From positions 50,445,161 through 50,509,160 of the forward strand of contig NC_092522.1 of NCBI RefSeq assembly GCF_037038585.1: DNA of 64,000 nt, in the 5' to 3' direction. This document shows, piece by piece, positions 1-15,000 of the stretch. Each line of letters begins with the position of its first letter. Position 1 is the stretch's first letter. This stretch comes from Patagioenas fasciata (taxonomy: Eukaryota > Chordata > Aves > Columbiformes > Columbidae). The notes under the pieces are model-generated. The model was given only the letters and a program-made list of their open reading frames with translations, had not been told where the DNA came from and made no database searches. The translations under genes and the position numbers were made by a program.

Positions 1-43
1 GGGACAGTTCTCGGAGCTGTGAAACTTCTAGTCAGGACCTCGG
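1..43 (+). CDS. PHF10: PHF10 exon, 5' part cut by window edge
   Basis: The frame starts at base 3 and reads [13 protein letters not shown] plus two bases of a glycine codon. The donor is CGG|GTAATA at 44. The peptide matches the stretch just before the SAY domain that I recall from human PHF10. Confidence 0.9.
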
Positions 44-3000
44 GTAATATCATTTTTTACAATTTCCACTTTTTTATTGCTAGTCTAATTGTATTGTTCA
101 ATATGCTTCAGTATTAGCTCTTCTTTCTTTGGCTGTATATTCTTCATATATCTTTCTAAATTGAGGCCATGACCTATGAGTAGCTAGCTGTCTTTTTTTC
201 GCAGCATATTTTAAGACCTTTATTTTATAACGACAAAATGTGGGTTTATAACATTACAGATTTTTTGAATGAATTTTAACACTGTAGTACCTGTTTTTCC
301 TCGTGTCCTGTCTGGCATCATGGATGTCCCTTTCTTCATGTTTTGTCCCTCAGCATATTGATGAACAGTGCTTTGGAGAAATATATGTGAAGTGGGGTGT
401 AACAAAGTGATTTTGAAATGAGTTAACAGGATGCATTCTGAAGTACTGGTCCAACTTCGTAGATGCTCATTGATCTAAATAATTTAATTAATCAATTAAA
501 TTGTTGAATTTCTCAAACGTAAGTACTCCTTTTAAAGGTTCTTTGATTTGTTCTAACATTGATCTTAGATACAGCTATTTTCCTGCTGAAAACTTGATAG
601 AATACAAGTGGCCACCCGATGAAACAGGAGAGTACTATATGCTTCAGGAGCAAGTCAGTGAATATTTGGGTGTGACATCATTTAAAAGAAAATATCCAGG
701 TATTTATTTTTAAAAGTTGTTTGTTGTTTTGGTTTGGTTTTCTAGAAATCTTGGTCTTTATACAGTTTGGATGCAATCTGTATCTCTTTGACTATAGTGT
801 GAGGCAACTGATTAAAAAAAAAGACCATGGCAAAAGCAGATCTGAATTATGTATGTTGTACTCTCTGTTTTTGTTACTGGCATATGGAAGATGTATCTTG
901 TGGTTTTCGAAGTAGTTTTAGACTTTTTGGTATTGCCACTGAAAGTCTGTGAACAAGTCTGATATGGGGGTTAGATCAGCAAGTAACATTGGAAAACTGA
1001 TCTCAATTTTATTTTGAAGTATTTTGTTCATGATTTCCTACTATATAGCGATATGGCTATGTTCTTTTTCCTGAGCTGGCAACGTTTCTACGCTGTGGAA
1101 GAATTTTGAAAAATTAATTGGGGAAGTTCTAGGATTTGAGCCTTCGTTATTCAGAATTGTCAAGTCTGATTCTTCTGTCGTGGAATTTATTTTTTAAAGG
1201 CATTTTAAAAGAAAAAAAAAAAAGGAAAATACCTTCAGTGCTTGATAGCGTTTTCTGCATCCGTGCTCGTATGTCAGGTTTCTTCAGTATTTCTGTAAAT
1301 CATAACTACAGGCAGGGTACTCAGGAAAGTTGACCGTGTCCCTACAGTGTATAGTAAATTTAAAATTAATGTTTAAAATTATTTTGTTTGTAGGAATAGT
1401 AGTATAATACAGACTCTCACTGCCTGGAAATAAAGTTGTCAGAATACTTTGGCACTGTTTACGGGAGAGTTTGAGTAACCGCACACATTTTTATTGCTGT
1501 TCTTTGTTTTCTTTGGAGATTTAGAAAGACGAGATCTGTCTCATAAGGAGAAACTCTACCTCAGAGAACTAAATGTTATTACAGAGACACAGTGCACACT
1601 AGGTAAGAAAACAAATTGTTGAAGTCTTTGTTACAATATTAGAAATAAGACACACTTAAAATATGGTTCAGTTTGATAGAGAATAATTGTGTCACTCAAC
1701 TTAAAAAGTAAATTCCAAAATAATATTTTGTGTAATATTTGTGTAAATTTGCCATGAGGTATCAGTATTCAAGATTATTAAAAAAAAGAAAAGAATCTAT
1801 TCTCATTACTTACAAAATCCCTTCTATGTTGTAAATTAACTTTTAGAACCCTTTTCTCCCCCTAGAAAGGAGAACACCATAATTTTTCAAATTAAAAAGT
1901 ACGTCAGTCTTGTTCTAGTGAGTAAGTTGGATTTCAGCAAACGGTAGTGTATCGTGGTTCAGCTTATGTTTTGGGAGTTAGAAAGGTGTGTATTAAAGCA
2001 TTCAGTGTACTTGAAATGGAATTATGTCATTGTGACTTACATTGAGAGAGCTTGAAGTGTTTTTCTCTTCCTCTGCTAATACGTGTGACTTGAAGCATAT
2101 TAGAGATTAAATGGTGCCTCCTGCATCTTTTTCTGTGTATCTTGGGGCTGTACAAACATAGTTTCATTTTGTATACTGGCAGTGTTTGGTATACCACCTT
2201 TATTTCCCACCTTCCAGCTCTCTCTAATTTTTTGTTTGCTTGTTTGTTTTTCTACTTAAATATGCGGGAGAGAACAGCAAAATGCTATATTCTGCCTTAT
2301 TTATCCAGTAGAGATATGTGCTGAGTTAGCTGTCCTAATTTTTTAAGGTTGCATCTCTAATCAGTGGTAGTAACATAAGTCAACCTCCATTCTTTTGTCA
2401 GTGGTTGGAGATTAGTTGTGTTGGAACCTTTCAAGGAGGAGTTCTGCTTTGTAGCTGCAAACTGAAGCATTCCAGCTTCTGAACTTCAAATACTTTAATT
2501 AGGAGTCAGGAGTCTGTGTGGTTTGCTGCTCTGAATTGCCCTCATAGTGATTCTTCATTGATTTGTATAGAAGAGGTTGTGTAAACATCGTAATTTCAGT
2601 TATGGTTCTGTAAATTAATGAAACTAGCACTTCACCAATATTGGAAACTGAAACTAACAGTTGACCAGGTCCCACTTAGAACAGAGGTTCTGTCTCATAG
2701 GGAAGTTTAGTAGGTGGCTGCATCATTGTGAAGGGGTCTGTAGGTGTAACAAGAAAAGAAACGAGCCTTACCTCTTTGGGTAGAAGCAAATTCCTGGTCA
2801 GCCTTGAAAGCTAAATGGCACAAGTTTCACTCCTTGAGAGAGAAGAGCATTGTGCACAGCAGGTTATTATCTTTAGCTACCAAAATCGGGAGTTGTGGGA
2901 TAAAAATAACCTACAGTTAGTTTTGCCAGGTAACATCATTATTACTTTTATCTATTTTAGGTCTAACAGCTTTGCGTAGCGATGAAGTAATTGATCTTAT

Positions 3001-6000
3001 GATTAAAGAATACCCTGCCAAACATGCTGAGTATTCTGTTATACTGCAAGAGAAGGAACGTCAGCGAATAACAGATCATTATAAAGAGTACTCAGTAAGT
3101 CACTAGCATACATTAAGTGAACCAGATCTGTAATGTGGAGTATAAGAAAAGGCTGTTCTCAAGCTGATAGTGAAATCTGTGTGAACTAATAAAATCATTT
3201 TTATTCTAGCAAATGCAGCAGCAGAACACACAGAAAGTAGAAGCCAGTAAAGTTCCAGAATATATTAAAAAAGCTGCCAAGAAAGCTGCAGAATTCAACA
3301 GTAATTTAAACCGAGAGCGGATGGAAGAAAGAAGAGCCTACTTCGATTTACAAACACATGTAGGTACATTTCAATTTCTTATTAATGTCAATAGGTAGCT
3401 ACTTGCTTGTTTTAGTAAAGTTGGTCATGGTACCATTTTAACTATTTTAGTATCTAGGCTTTTGATTTCTTTTGTTTCAGTCATGTAGGGTCTTAAACAA
3501 TTTTGCTGTTAAATGGGTAATACTGCTAAAATAATAATCTCAAGTATATTTAGTGTAAACACTTTTAACTTGAAAATACTTGTCCCAGGAAGCTTTAGAA
3601 ATTTCAGTGTTACTTTGTGGTCTTACCTTTGGCCTGCCGATTAAAACTAAGAGGGATGTTTAGCTTACTAAAAAGCTTCTGTTGCTATTGTGTCTAATCA
3701 TATAAATGGCTAAGTCTTTTTTTGGAATACTTCCAAAATTTTGCCTGAACAATACCTGAAGTTAAAAAGTAAGCTATCCTATAAAAGAGTGCTGCCGGTC
3801 AATTTTATACCCTTGTTTTTGTTAGGTATAACACTGTTTTTGTATTATATATATTTCATGCTTCTCTGTGTGACATAAAAAAAATATTAGCTGGCATTTT
3901 GGAGCAGAACTGTTCTGGTTGTGTGGAGACAGTAGAGCAAAAACTTTCTCTATGCGAATTACTATGTGACAATCTATTAAGGAAAATTAACATTTTTCTG
4001 GTATTGCCCCATGTTAGAGACAAGAAAATGGATAGGGTTGGGGTTTAGTTTTTTTTTTTTCTTTTATTTCTCTAAGGGAAAGAAGACCTCTGTGTAAGCT
4101 TCTCCTTTTCATGTATGTGCATTTTAATGAGATTTTTTGAGACTACAGTATGGTTTCAGGATTAGATGGGCATATTCTTGCTACCTGCTACCAATATGGC
4201 ATAGCGATGATAATTCATGCTGAAGATGCTAGTCACAGAAGTTAATGTTTACTGTTTTAGTTGTTAGATGTGAATTTTTAAATGATTTTGCATAGTACAC
4301 TGTTGGAAGTAATATTTGTTTTGCTCACTAGACACCTACTGATAGGACTTAATCCGTAACACTGTGTTGTGGGTGGTATTTCTTACCATTTTAGCTAATT
4401 GGATTCCCCACAGGAGAACCTGGGTAGCTGTTACAACTCAATAAAAGGGAGAGTTTGGCTAGTTAAAATAAATTTATGAGGGGAAGGGGGCAAGTTAGAG
4501 GGTAAGGAAGATTCAAAATTTTGTATTTGAAATGAAAACTTCATTGTTTTGCATTAAACAATACAGATTATCCAGGTGCCTCAAGGAAAATACAAAATCT
4601 TGCCTACAGAGAGAACAAAGGTTAGTCCTTATCCAGTGGCTCTCATACCCGGCCAGTTCCAGGAGTACTACAAAAGGTATTTTATAAGCATCCTAACTGC
4701 AGATTCTGTTGTACTGATCTGTTTTCTCTACATCTAGCAGATGGAAAATGTTTCAGTGTACTGACTATAAGGTTTTGAATTAATTTTTTGCTTGAGACAC
4801 TTGCTAGTCTAATAGATGCATAGCATGACAGCTTTTGTCAACAAAACATTACTGGCTGCAAGAGTTATTGTCTCTGCTGATGTATTGCGATGCCTGAAAC
4901 GTGGCCTGCTCAGATACTTGCTGTGGTAGAAGGAGACACTGATTTCACTCCTGCCCCTTGCATGTGTTTACTTATCATTCGCCTCTGCGTGTGTGCTGAG
5001 GTTAGTGTTGCTGTATCAGAATGTTGTAATGCTGGCTTCTGATTGGATGTTTTCTATGTGAGAGTCTTACTGTCCTTTTAAAAATTTTTAGAAAGTTTAT
5101 AACTTAAAACCACAACTGGTCTTGTGGGCCAAGTTTAATGTTGCATTTGTGAGTCAGAGAGAAAGGTATTAGTAGTTGGATCTTTGTATTTTATGGCAAA
5201 TGTGTACTTGACTGTCTACACAAATTTAGGACTCTATTGGTGGCATGTTCCCATTTGACAATCACATACTGATTTGAAAAATTTTGCCTAAGTCTTACTA
5301 TCTGTACAACAGAGATATGCTCATCCTATAAATGCGGTTTTCTTTAAAGAAGCTCTTCATCTGCATATGCCTTGCTCATTCCAGTATGTGTGTGTACAGC
5401 CCATCCCAAATTTGCATGTTACAGGGCATTCTTGAAGGACTTGAATTTTATTAAATTAATTGAATTATTAGATATCTTCTAAATAAATTGAAATGCTAGA
5501 TATCTTCTTTGTTTTGCACTTGGCTGCAAGTGAAGCTGCTTGTCCTTCTTAATGGAGGACATAACCTTTCAAAACAGGCATCAAAATAATATCGTACCTC
5601 TTACAATTCTTGTCCTTGATAGTAGAGGATTACACATGTGAAGCTGTATCTGGCTATGAGCAATGTGATTAGATCTTCACATTCTTCTGAAATTACATTT
5701 TTATTTGCATTTTTTGTTCTTCAGTGACCAAGTAACTCAGACATACAGCTATAATCTTTACTTGCTTTGCTTTGTACCCTTGCTTTTTGTGTGCCCTGGA
5801 TTAGAATTGTTGTACACATGCTAGGTGGATACTGTACATTTATAAACAAAGTATAGTCTGCTGGACATAGTAACCTGGATTGATTAAAAACTTTTAGAGG
5901 TTCAAGTGGCCTTTTATGATGATGTAGGTTTGGAACACTGCAAATATATTCTTCTTGTGTTCCACAAATACCTGCTATACAAAGATGACAAGTCCTAGGT

Positions 6001-9000
6001 GGTATTACATTTGTTAGGATAAATTAGTGTGTTTCCTATGTTTTCAGAGCTGCATGTTTTTATGCGGCTTCCTGGAAAAAAGCAGCTTTTCTTACTGGTT
6101 GACATTGAAGTCCATATATGCTGTGTTACTTAGTATTTATGCATGAAGTACAAATGGATTATTATTTTTTTTTAACTTAAGATACTCTCCAGATGAACTT
6201 CGTTACTTGCCATTAAACACAGCTCTTTATGAACCTCCTTTGGATCCAGAGCTACCTGCATTAGACAGTGATGGAGATTCTGATGATGCAGAGGAAGGGC
6301 GAGGCGATGAAAAACGGAAAACCAAAGGCAATTCGGTGAGACAAATTAAAAGTATTCTTCAACAAAAAAATCCTTTGCCTTCACTTTTGTTAGTTTCGGT
6401 AATTCCTTTGTAGAATCTTGAGCATTTGCAAATTGAAGGAGAATCATAAAGTAAAAATATTTCCTTTTTAGTACTTCTCTTTATTTTATAACATTGCTCT
6501 CTGGCTTTCCATTTTGCTCCATTTTTAAAGTAAATTAAACCAATACTTGGAACCTCAGGCCCTTTCTTCCTTCTTTTTAAAGAAATCTCAAGAATCTTTG
6601 TTAACTTGCAGCTCTTAGTTATGCCCTTTTCCCCAGGGCAAAGCTGCTAGTGTTTCTGAGGGGAATGAACACTGTAGTTCAGATTGCAGCATATTTTGCT
6701 ATTTAAGTCCTGCAGAATCTTATCACTGAAGCAAAGATGTTGATAACTTTTTCTTCTTGTGATGAAGCAAAAAGTACTCAATACAGAAAAAATTACTTTA
6801 TTACAATTTAAAGTAAAAAGCACTGATTTTTTGCTTTACAATACATCTTTAAAAAGATGTTTACATTCCATTTATGCAAATGGAAAATTACCTGTTACTG
6901 GAAGTTAAGGGAAACTTTGACATACCTACCTTCATAGTAGTAGCTGAAGAGCATTTGAGCTTCAGATGAGCTGTCCAAGTAAAAATGAACCAGTGGCATA
7001 CTGGTGTAGTTAGTATGTTGGTGACAACCACCTTCCAGAAGTTAGAGAAATGGAATGTAAAATCACAGGTGCATTTAACAGTTTCTAGTTCAATTGATAA
7101 ACATGTTAGAATGTGGGTATATATAATGCTAAATTTTGCCAGATAAACATTTAATTTGTTTGGATAGTCATAAGATACTCATAACTGAAGAATAAAGGCA
7201 GGTGTCAGCTTGTACCCTAACAAGGGAGAGATAGCTGTTTGTACACTCTTTCTGCTTGCAGTCTTTTTTGCGGGGGGGGGGGGGGGCGGCGCAGAAAGCC
7301 AACATATAAACTTAGCATACTAAATATGAACCTAAGACTTTGATGTAATCATAGTCCATTTTTTTACAGTTGATCTTTAACTATTTCTTCTCAGTTCAAT
7401 TTTCACTGGCTTCAATTCTCATCAATGGTAAAATAACTAGACTGAGCAGACTATCCTTTCATTTTCCACAGAAGTTTAGAAGTCATTTTTGTGGCAGAAT
7501 GCAAAATGGAAAATGTTGTCCTTGTGTTGGAAAAGTGTAGGGAAAATAAAAAATGAGACTCCTGTGAAGTGGGTTTGACTATGGGAGTAGAGGTTCTTTG
7601 CTAGTTGTTGGAGCATAGTGTTCAGGAAAAATACCTGTTGAACACAAAGTTGGGCAGTTGTCAGGCTTTTTTTTCTGCAGTTTTGGGCTACCCACCATTA
7701 GTCAGATCTCCATGGTGAGTCCTACAATATGTTTTATGCTTTTTCCTTTATGACATCCCCATTGCTGGAGTCAGGTAGCAATTTTCCTGTTCCAGTGTTT
7801 TAATGAACCTGTCCTAAATAACCATGCCCCTAAAATAACAGTGAAATATACAATTTTTTTTTGTCATGGTTTGTATTACTTTTGTGTTACATTCCTCCTT
7901 TGCCCTGTGTCTGTTTTGTCTGTTTTAATTTTAGGCCCTGGGGCATAGTCTGATTACTACTATGTTTGTACAGAGTGCCTTTTACTGTAGGGCACCGTTG
8001 TTACTTGGCCTTTTCGTTTTTGTTGTAATAAATATGTTTAATCATACTGCTTTATTCTGGAGCTTTTTGAAGGCCCTAATTAACACTTCTCTGGGAAAAA
8101 TCTTGTGCTGCTGCTCTTAATTATGCTTATATCAATCTCACCATCTTTGAACCTCTTCCCTGCTTTCCAGTCTCCCCATTCCTCAAAATGGGGGATATAA
8201 CTGCAGCATAAATTACGTTGTTTAGTACTGTATTAAATACCAAAACGTGTTTTGCCTTTGGCATTCTTGTGCTGCAATCCAAATGAAATATTTAGATTGT
8301 TCCTGGTGAAAGTAACAGATGAGGGTGGCAGAAAAAAAAAAACCTTCACATGTTTAATTCAAGGCAGTGCTATCTTGTAATACACTTTAAAAGCATGGCA
8401 AGGGCACTTTAAACTTTTTGCTGGCCCTTTATTTTGTAAACAACATCTTGCATATAGTGGATTTCTTGCTGACTTTTGAAGGAAAATGGTTCAAAGAATT
8501 ACACTGTTATGCTCCCCATTCTGGTGTCAAAACCAATTGCAAGACATGAGTACTTTTGCTGATGCCAGTGTCTTAGCATGAGAAAAAAAATAAATAATGA
8601 AGATTATGAGCAAAGATGTTCTAGATTGTGTTGTACCCCATGCTTTTGCAGAAGGAAAAACATATCCTTCTCAGTTGGCTCTAAGGCATAGGAAAGACTT
8701 GTCTGTCTACACAAAAAAATAAAAAAAATAGCTATGGTATTTTTATTATAGGACAATTCGTCTGGCAATGTATCTGAAGGTGATTGCGCCACAGACAACC
8801 AGGAGGATTCTTTTCAGGGAAGACAAAAAACAAGAGACAAAAGTGCTACTCCAAGAAAAGATGGTTCCAAACGTTCTGTATTATCCAAATCAGTTCCTGG
8901 GTACAAGGCAGAAGAAAAGAGCCCCTGACTGAACTTCTTTCTTGATGAGCCTCTCCCTGAAATATTTGGTTTTATTCAATAATATGGAACTTCTGCTTGC

Positions 9001-12000
9001 TGTACTTCACTAGCTGCTCTCCTGTTGTGCGCTCCATCTGTTTGCTTCCTTACTTCCTTTTTGCTTTTATTTCATGTGGGACTTTCCTTTACTCTAGCAA
9101 TACAGTGGCCTCTGTTTCTGTTAACTTCCAGATTCCCAGTCAGTAACACCAGAAAAGTCCATTGTGGGTTTATCATTGGAACTCTGCAGCTTTCTGTCTG
9201 CCTTAACATAGAAGTGAGAATTACTTACCAGTTCAAAACTAGCATTCAGTATCCATTATTTTTTTCTACTGTTCAGTATGGCAGCATACCAAGAGATCAG
9301 TGCTGTAAAGTGCAGCTGTGTCACTGAACATATTGTTATGATGTTCATCTTAAATACAGCCTTTCATCCTGAAGTGTAACAATGCACAGGATGGAAGGCA
9401 AGAAGCTTACTACAGTTGTATAGGCAACACTATGTAACCATTTCAACAATATATGGAGAATAGCTTTTTGTGCAGTTCATACTATGTAGAAATGTTTGTG
9501 GGCAATATGCTTTTATCCAAGCTAAAAACTCGAGGTTATTAAGGCATTTCAGCTGTCAAGCAGTGATTGCCAAACCTAAAACCCAAATCATCAGTGTTAC
9601 TGCATAATAATTTCAGAATTTAAGATAAAAAATAATATTAAGATAAAAATACTTCTCAGAAGAAATGAGAATTGACATGCATTTTTTGTAATTATTCTGC
9701 ATACTAAGAGAGGATCTGTATATAACACTTTCAAAGCACATTATTGCCTAGTCCTGTTCTGCTGAAAGGAATTTTCCATTGAATAGACCCATAAAGAGGG
9801 AAAACACTACATTAAGATAGACTTCAGTATTTAGCAATCAGGAATGCTTGTTAAGAGACATGGAAAAAGGAAAATCTTTCTCAGTGACAAGATCATGCAC
9901 ACTGAGAAACTGTCTCAGCAAAAGTGAGGTGTTGATGGCTTGTATTTTATATTGATAAATATTTACTATTTGTATTTACCAAGTTAACAGTAAATAAACA
10001 CTAACCTTAAGAAGCTAATTTCCAGCAGGAATTAGACAGCTTTGATAAATTTTCTCTGCATACGGTATCTGTACAAGTTCGTAACAGATAGTGAGCTCTA
10101 GTTGCGTTTTCTCTTTTCAGGAATTTATTAAGAAATATGCAAACTATGGAGATTTTGACTGTGGTACCATATGTATATTTTTTTATATGTAACTTTACAA
10201 GTTATTGTAGACACAGAATGCATGCTGATATTCCCATGAACATGAAATCCAAAAATGGAGCTTGAATTTTTTTTGGCTTTGTTTAACTTGACATTAGAGA
10301 TTGTGTGCCACTGGTTTACAGAAGTTTAACTTAGCTGTGAGATGCCTGAGTGTTCGGTTAGTTCAGTCTATTTAATGGCCTTACAAGTGCATAGAGAGAG
10401 GACTGGTGGAGCAGAACTTTTTTGCAAAGTTCTGAACTTCTAATTGTAGAAGAATAATGGTAGTGTACAGCATTGCATTTTGAAAATGGATCCCCGTAGC
10501 AATTACTTCTTGGTTCAGAATTGTGTTAGTAACAAATGTATTACTGTAAACTTACAGTGCCACATCTTTGCAATGTCAGCCTACCCTGCTTGTATCGGCC
10601 ATCAGGCTGTTGATAAATAAAAGGTGGTGATGAGGTGTTGGGAGGGTGGGAGGATTTGCTTTCATGTTTGTGGGAACATTTAAACGCTTTCAGTAAACCC
10701 AATTACATGAGCTCTTTTAACTGATAGGACAGAAAGATTGTTGTTTGTTGTTATATAAAACCACCAGATAATGATATACCATATGTGCCTAAATATTAAG
10801 GCACTTCGGGCTGAAGGCTTAACTGATTTTAAATGTTGTCCCTGTGAATTCTCAATCTTTGTAATACTTTTGATCTGTATTGTTCTCTAATATTTGACTA
10901 TTTTTGTAGGACAGTAATCTTTTGGTTATATGTAGTTGAAATTGAAGGATAATTGCTATGGCATCAACGTGCAAATATATAGTTACAGATACATTATGAA
11001 TATTACAGGATTCACGCATTTCCACTGACTTATTTTTGAGTAAAAGAAATAATGTATTTTATATGGAGCCATTTTTATTGTTGGTTCTTTAACAAAGAAC
11101 GATTCACATGTGTTTTACATTTTGTCATGTTATAAGTAGCGAGTCTTTGTTGTTGCAGGACTGGCTATGACAATTGCACACACAGGGTACTGTTAAAAGT
11201 ACAGGATATTTTTTGCACATAAAACTGAAATGTATTGAGAAACTATTTTGCCACACTTCTTTTTCAGGTCACTGTATATGAAAATGGAACGCTTTGCATT
11301 CAGAATAGGACCTTATAAAAATGGTGTAGTTGGAATGCTTACTTTGAGACCTGCACCACAGCAGCATGAAAGTGAAAACTTACAGAGCAGGCAGTCATCA
11401 TTTTGACCCTCCATTAATTTCCCCTCCCTTCCTTATCCCAGTAAGATGAGGACGTAGAAAGCAAAATTTACTCTAATCAGATGGGGTATTATGACATCCC
11501 ATTTGGATTTGATAGACATTTTCATAGCATTTCTAAAAGCCATTTATGGTGGTAGAACTTGAACTTGTTTGAAATGTGAATAGTTTTGCTTTTTTTTTTT
11601 AATTTTCATTTTTGTAAAAATACTTCCATACTGTTGGAACTTTATTACTAATAGGCTGTGATTCTCACCCCCCAACATGCACGATTTCTAATGAACACAA
11701 TTGAGTGAAGTAAGAATATATGGAAGCATTGTTAATAAATGCATCTATATCAGTGTCTAACTTTAGAATTGTGTGTTAACTGCACATATTCCTAACACAG
11801 GTACAGTGATTGAAAAGTAGCTCACTTTAGTTTTGCTGGAGCACAAGGGAGTATGCTGCTGTACTTGAAAGGCAGTAAAATACAAATCTTTAACAAACTA
11901 GAATTCTGATTAGAAAAGTGCACTTGCTATTCTAGAAAGGTTTGGTTTACTTAGAAATAGATAAAAACACAACTAAAAAAAAATTAGAATGTAGCCTAAA

Positions 12001-15000
12001 CAACGGAAGGGTAAATGCTGCCACACTGACAAGGTTTAAGCATGTGCCACTTTTGTTGGGAGGAGCAGGGTATAAATGTATACGTGTAGGACACATAGAA
12101 TAGTTAACAGTAAAAGAGTTTATGTGTGGTTTTGCTTCCATTATATTTATTATTTTGTAGAGATGTTTGTGAATGTTAGACTTCTTTTATTGTTTTATTA
12201 TATTTATGTATAAAACAGGTTGACTCTGCTTTTTTAAAATAAATAAGCAAAAACAAAAAGTATGAATGCCTCTGTCATCTTTTGAAGGAAGTTACCTATA
12301 AACATCTGGTATGGTGTTTTGTTTTCTTAAATAAAACTCTTTAGACCAGACAATTTGAAGCAGACTGTAGCCATGTTTTAACTTAAAAAGCGGATTGAAA
12401 AATTCAGAAAACATGAGTCAAGATATTAATTACCTTGCTAGGTGCAACCAAAAAATGGATGGGGAAATAAACACGCTTAAAGATACGTTGTATTGCAGAA
12501 GTTTTCAGTATTTTTTTTTCATATATAGTTTTCAGGTTTTAAAAATTTATTTTACAATGAAATTTCGTTCTTCTCCCCACATGTGGTTGGTAGTTGACTG
12601 GGACTCTCCTCTTTTGCTGATGAGCCATTCAGTTCCTTAGAAAACAGGGTATGCCTTGAACTCCCTCTTGTAGCTCCATCTTTGCAGCAAAATTTTTTTT
12701 AAAACTCTGGCACTAGTGGATTTAACATCAGTGAGTACTATGGTAATTTCAAACCACATTTCTCACTAATTTCATGATGCAGAGGTCAAAGTTCAAAAAT
12801 ATAACTACTGAAATGTTTCTGAAATCTGTAATGCCTTACTTCTTCCTTGGTCCTCATCAGGATACAACTCCATTGGTGCATCTCTTGGGTTGGGACACAC
12901 AAAACATACATAAATGTTACTCATTTTAACAGCCTGCTATTTCTCTCTTACCTTTTAAATCGATCTCATGGCTCCAAATACACTCCAGATGATCACTTAA
13001 GAAAGATTATTAATGTAAAACTGCAGTTAAATACCAGGGTGTGTATTTCTTACAGCAATTATGACTAGATACAAAAAGAAGGGCAAAACAGATACAGCTG
13101 TGTACAGCATAGCTAACTGGGTATTTTGAAAGAAAACAGACAAAAATCCAAGTTTGTTGCTTTTGTAGTTAATTCTCTATGACTGGGGACAAATGTAATG
13201 CAAATGGAAAGTTTTATTTAATTTCTTCCATAAAAGGAAATCTACATGGAGATTCATGAAGAAGTATTCTATATTGAAAATAAATACTGAATTTTTTTAA
13301 TGGTATGTCACATTTAATTTACATTGAGGGGTATCTTAGCTGATGAATTCATAGGAAAAAGTGAGTACATGCTTTTTCTTCAATTTGATTTACATATAAC
13401 TTGCTACATGTGCCAAATGCAAAATTTTATGTAGGAAATCTATGATGTATTTCAATGCTGCTGCTCATCAGTTATTGTCATATGTTTTAAGGGTCACACA
13501 TCATAACAGTTCATTAATTTTAAGAGTTAAGGAGATATATGACATTTCCTGTTAGATCTGTGAATTCTTCTGGAATGAATTTATAGCCCTCTTCTGCCCT
13601 TCCAGCCAAAGGTCATTCCAAATGCTATATGTGGAATTTGTCTGAAGGGTAAGGAGTCCAACAAGAAAGGAAAACCTGAAGCTCTTATACATTGCTCCCA
13701 GTGTGACAACAGTGGTAAGTATCTGCATATACACTAAGCAGATTCCGAAGGGAGTTTGTTTGACAGATCTTTTTGTGGAAATACGTAGTGTACTACAGTT
13801 GTCTACCAACAGTTCAGTTGCCTTTTCTCTCCTTGGTTACGACTCCATCTCTATCTAACATTACATGTACTCGCACGGGCCATGCGCTGTGGGACCTCAC
13901 CAGGAGGTGAGCTGAACTTTCGGCATCTGTAAAAGCAAACAGTCTAACTAATTCTACATTTCGTTTCAGACACAAAAGTAATAATATTGGTTTTAATCTA
14001 GGCCACCCCTCTTGCCTTGATATGACCCCGGAGCTTGTTGCTATGATTAAGACTTATCCTTGGCAATGTATGGAGTGTAAAACATGCATTATATGTGGAC
14101 AGCCTCACCATGAAGAAGAAATGATGTTCTGTGATGTATGTGATCGTGGTTATCACACTTTCTGTGTGGGGCTTGACGCTCTCCCTTCAGGTAATACAGT
14201 AAGAGTTAATTGTTCCCTTCCGCCATCCTCTGAGTACTGGGCTTTCTCTGTAAGAATTAATATATGCATTGCTTTTGAAAGTACAGTTTAAAACAAGTGA
14301 GAAGGGTAGGAGTAAGCAACATTCACACTGTAGGACCCAATCTTTTTAATAAGCTTTATTTCTGTATATTTGGTTGTGCACAGTTTAACCTGGCAATTCC
14401 TGTACAGGAAATAAAATTGGCTTTTACAACAGAATCTGAACAGACTCTCTCAGAACTAGGTGGTTTTTTTTCCCATATCCACAGAATACTGAGAATAATT
14501 ACCTGTTCCCTTAAAAGAAATCTGTAAAGAGGCTGTATTGCTGCATATTGCTGGATATAGCTTTCACATTAATAAAGTGTTTGTGCTGTTATTTCAGTTT
14601 CTAAATTTAAAAGTATGCTCAGTATTTGTAAACACCTATTTAAATCCCTTCCTAAGTTTTTCTTAAACATCAAAGCTGGAAGTGAAGTACATAGATGCCA
14701 GGCAGCCTGTACCTTTAAATTACGTGGTCACTCTTATCAGCTGGCCAACTCAAGGCAGTGTCAAGAAAAAAAATGGTAGAACTGTTGGTTGTCATGTAAT
14801 ACTAAACCCGTGGTGGGTTAGTTCATGAATAAGCATTCAGTGGCTGCAAGTTCTACAGTGACAGTATTGCCTGTAACTACAGCACTTCAAATGCACCGTC
14901 CATTCCCATTTTGGGAAGCACGGGTGGTTCTGTGGCTCACTTTCACGCTGACCTAAGGACAGAGTCTAAACAAAATGGATTATAAGCCTACAAAACTATA

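Larger units (their letters stand above)
44..8751 (+). other. PHF10: PHF10 introns upstream of the PHD exons
   Basis: The sequence between the seven coding segments here is AT-rich and I recognise no transposon, RNA gene or additional exon in it. Minor features are T-runs near 4048-4061, A-runs near 8331-8342, and a 15-base G run at 7272-7286. Confidence 0.6.
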
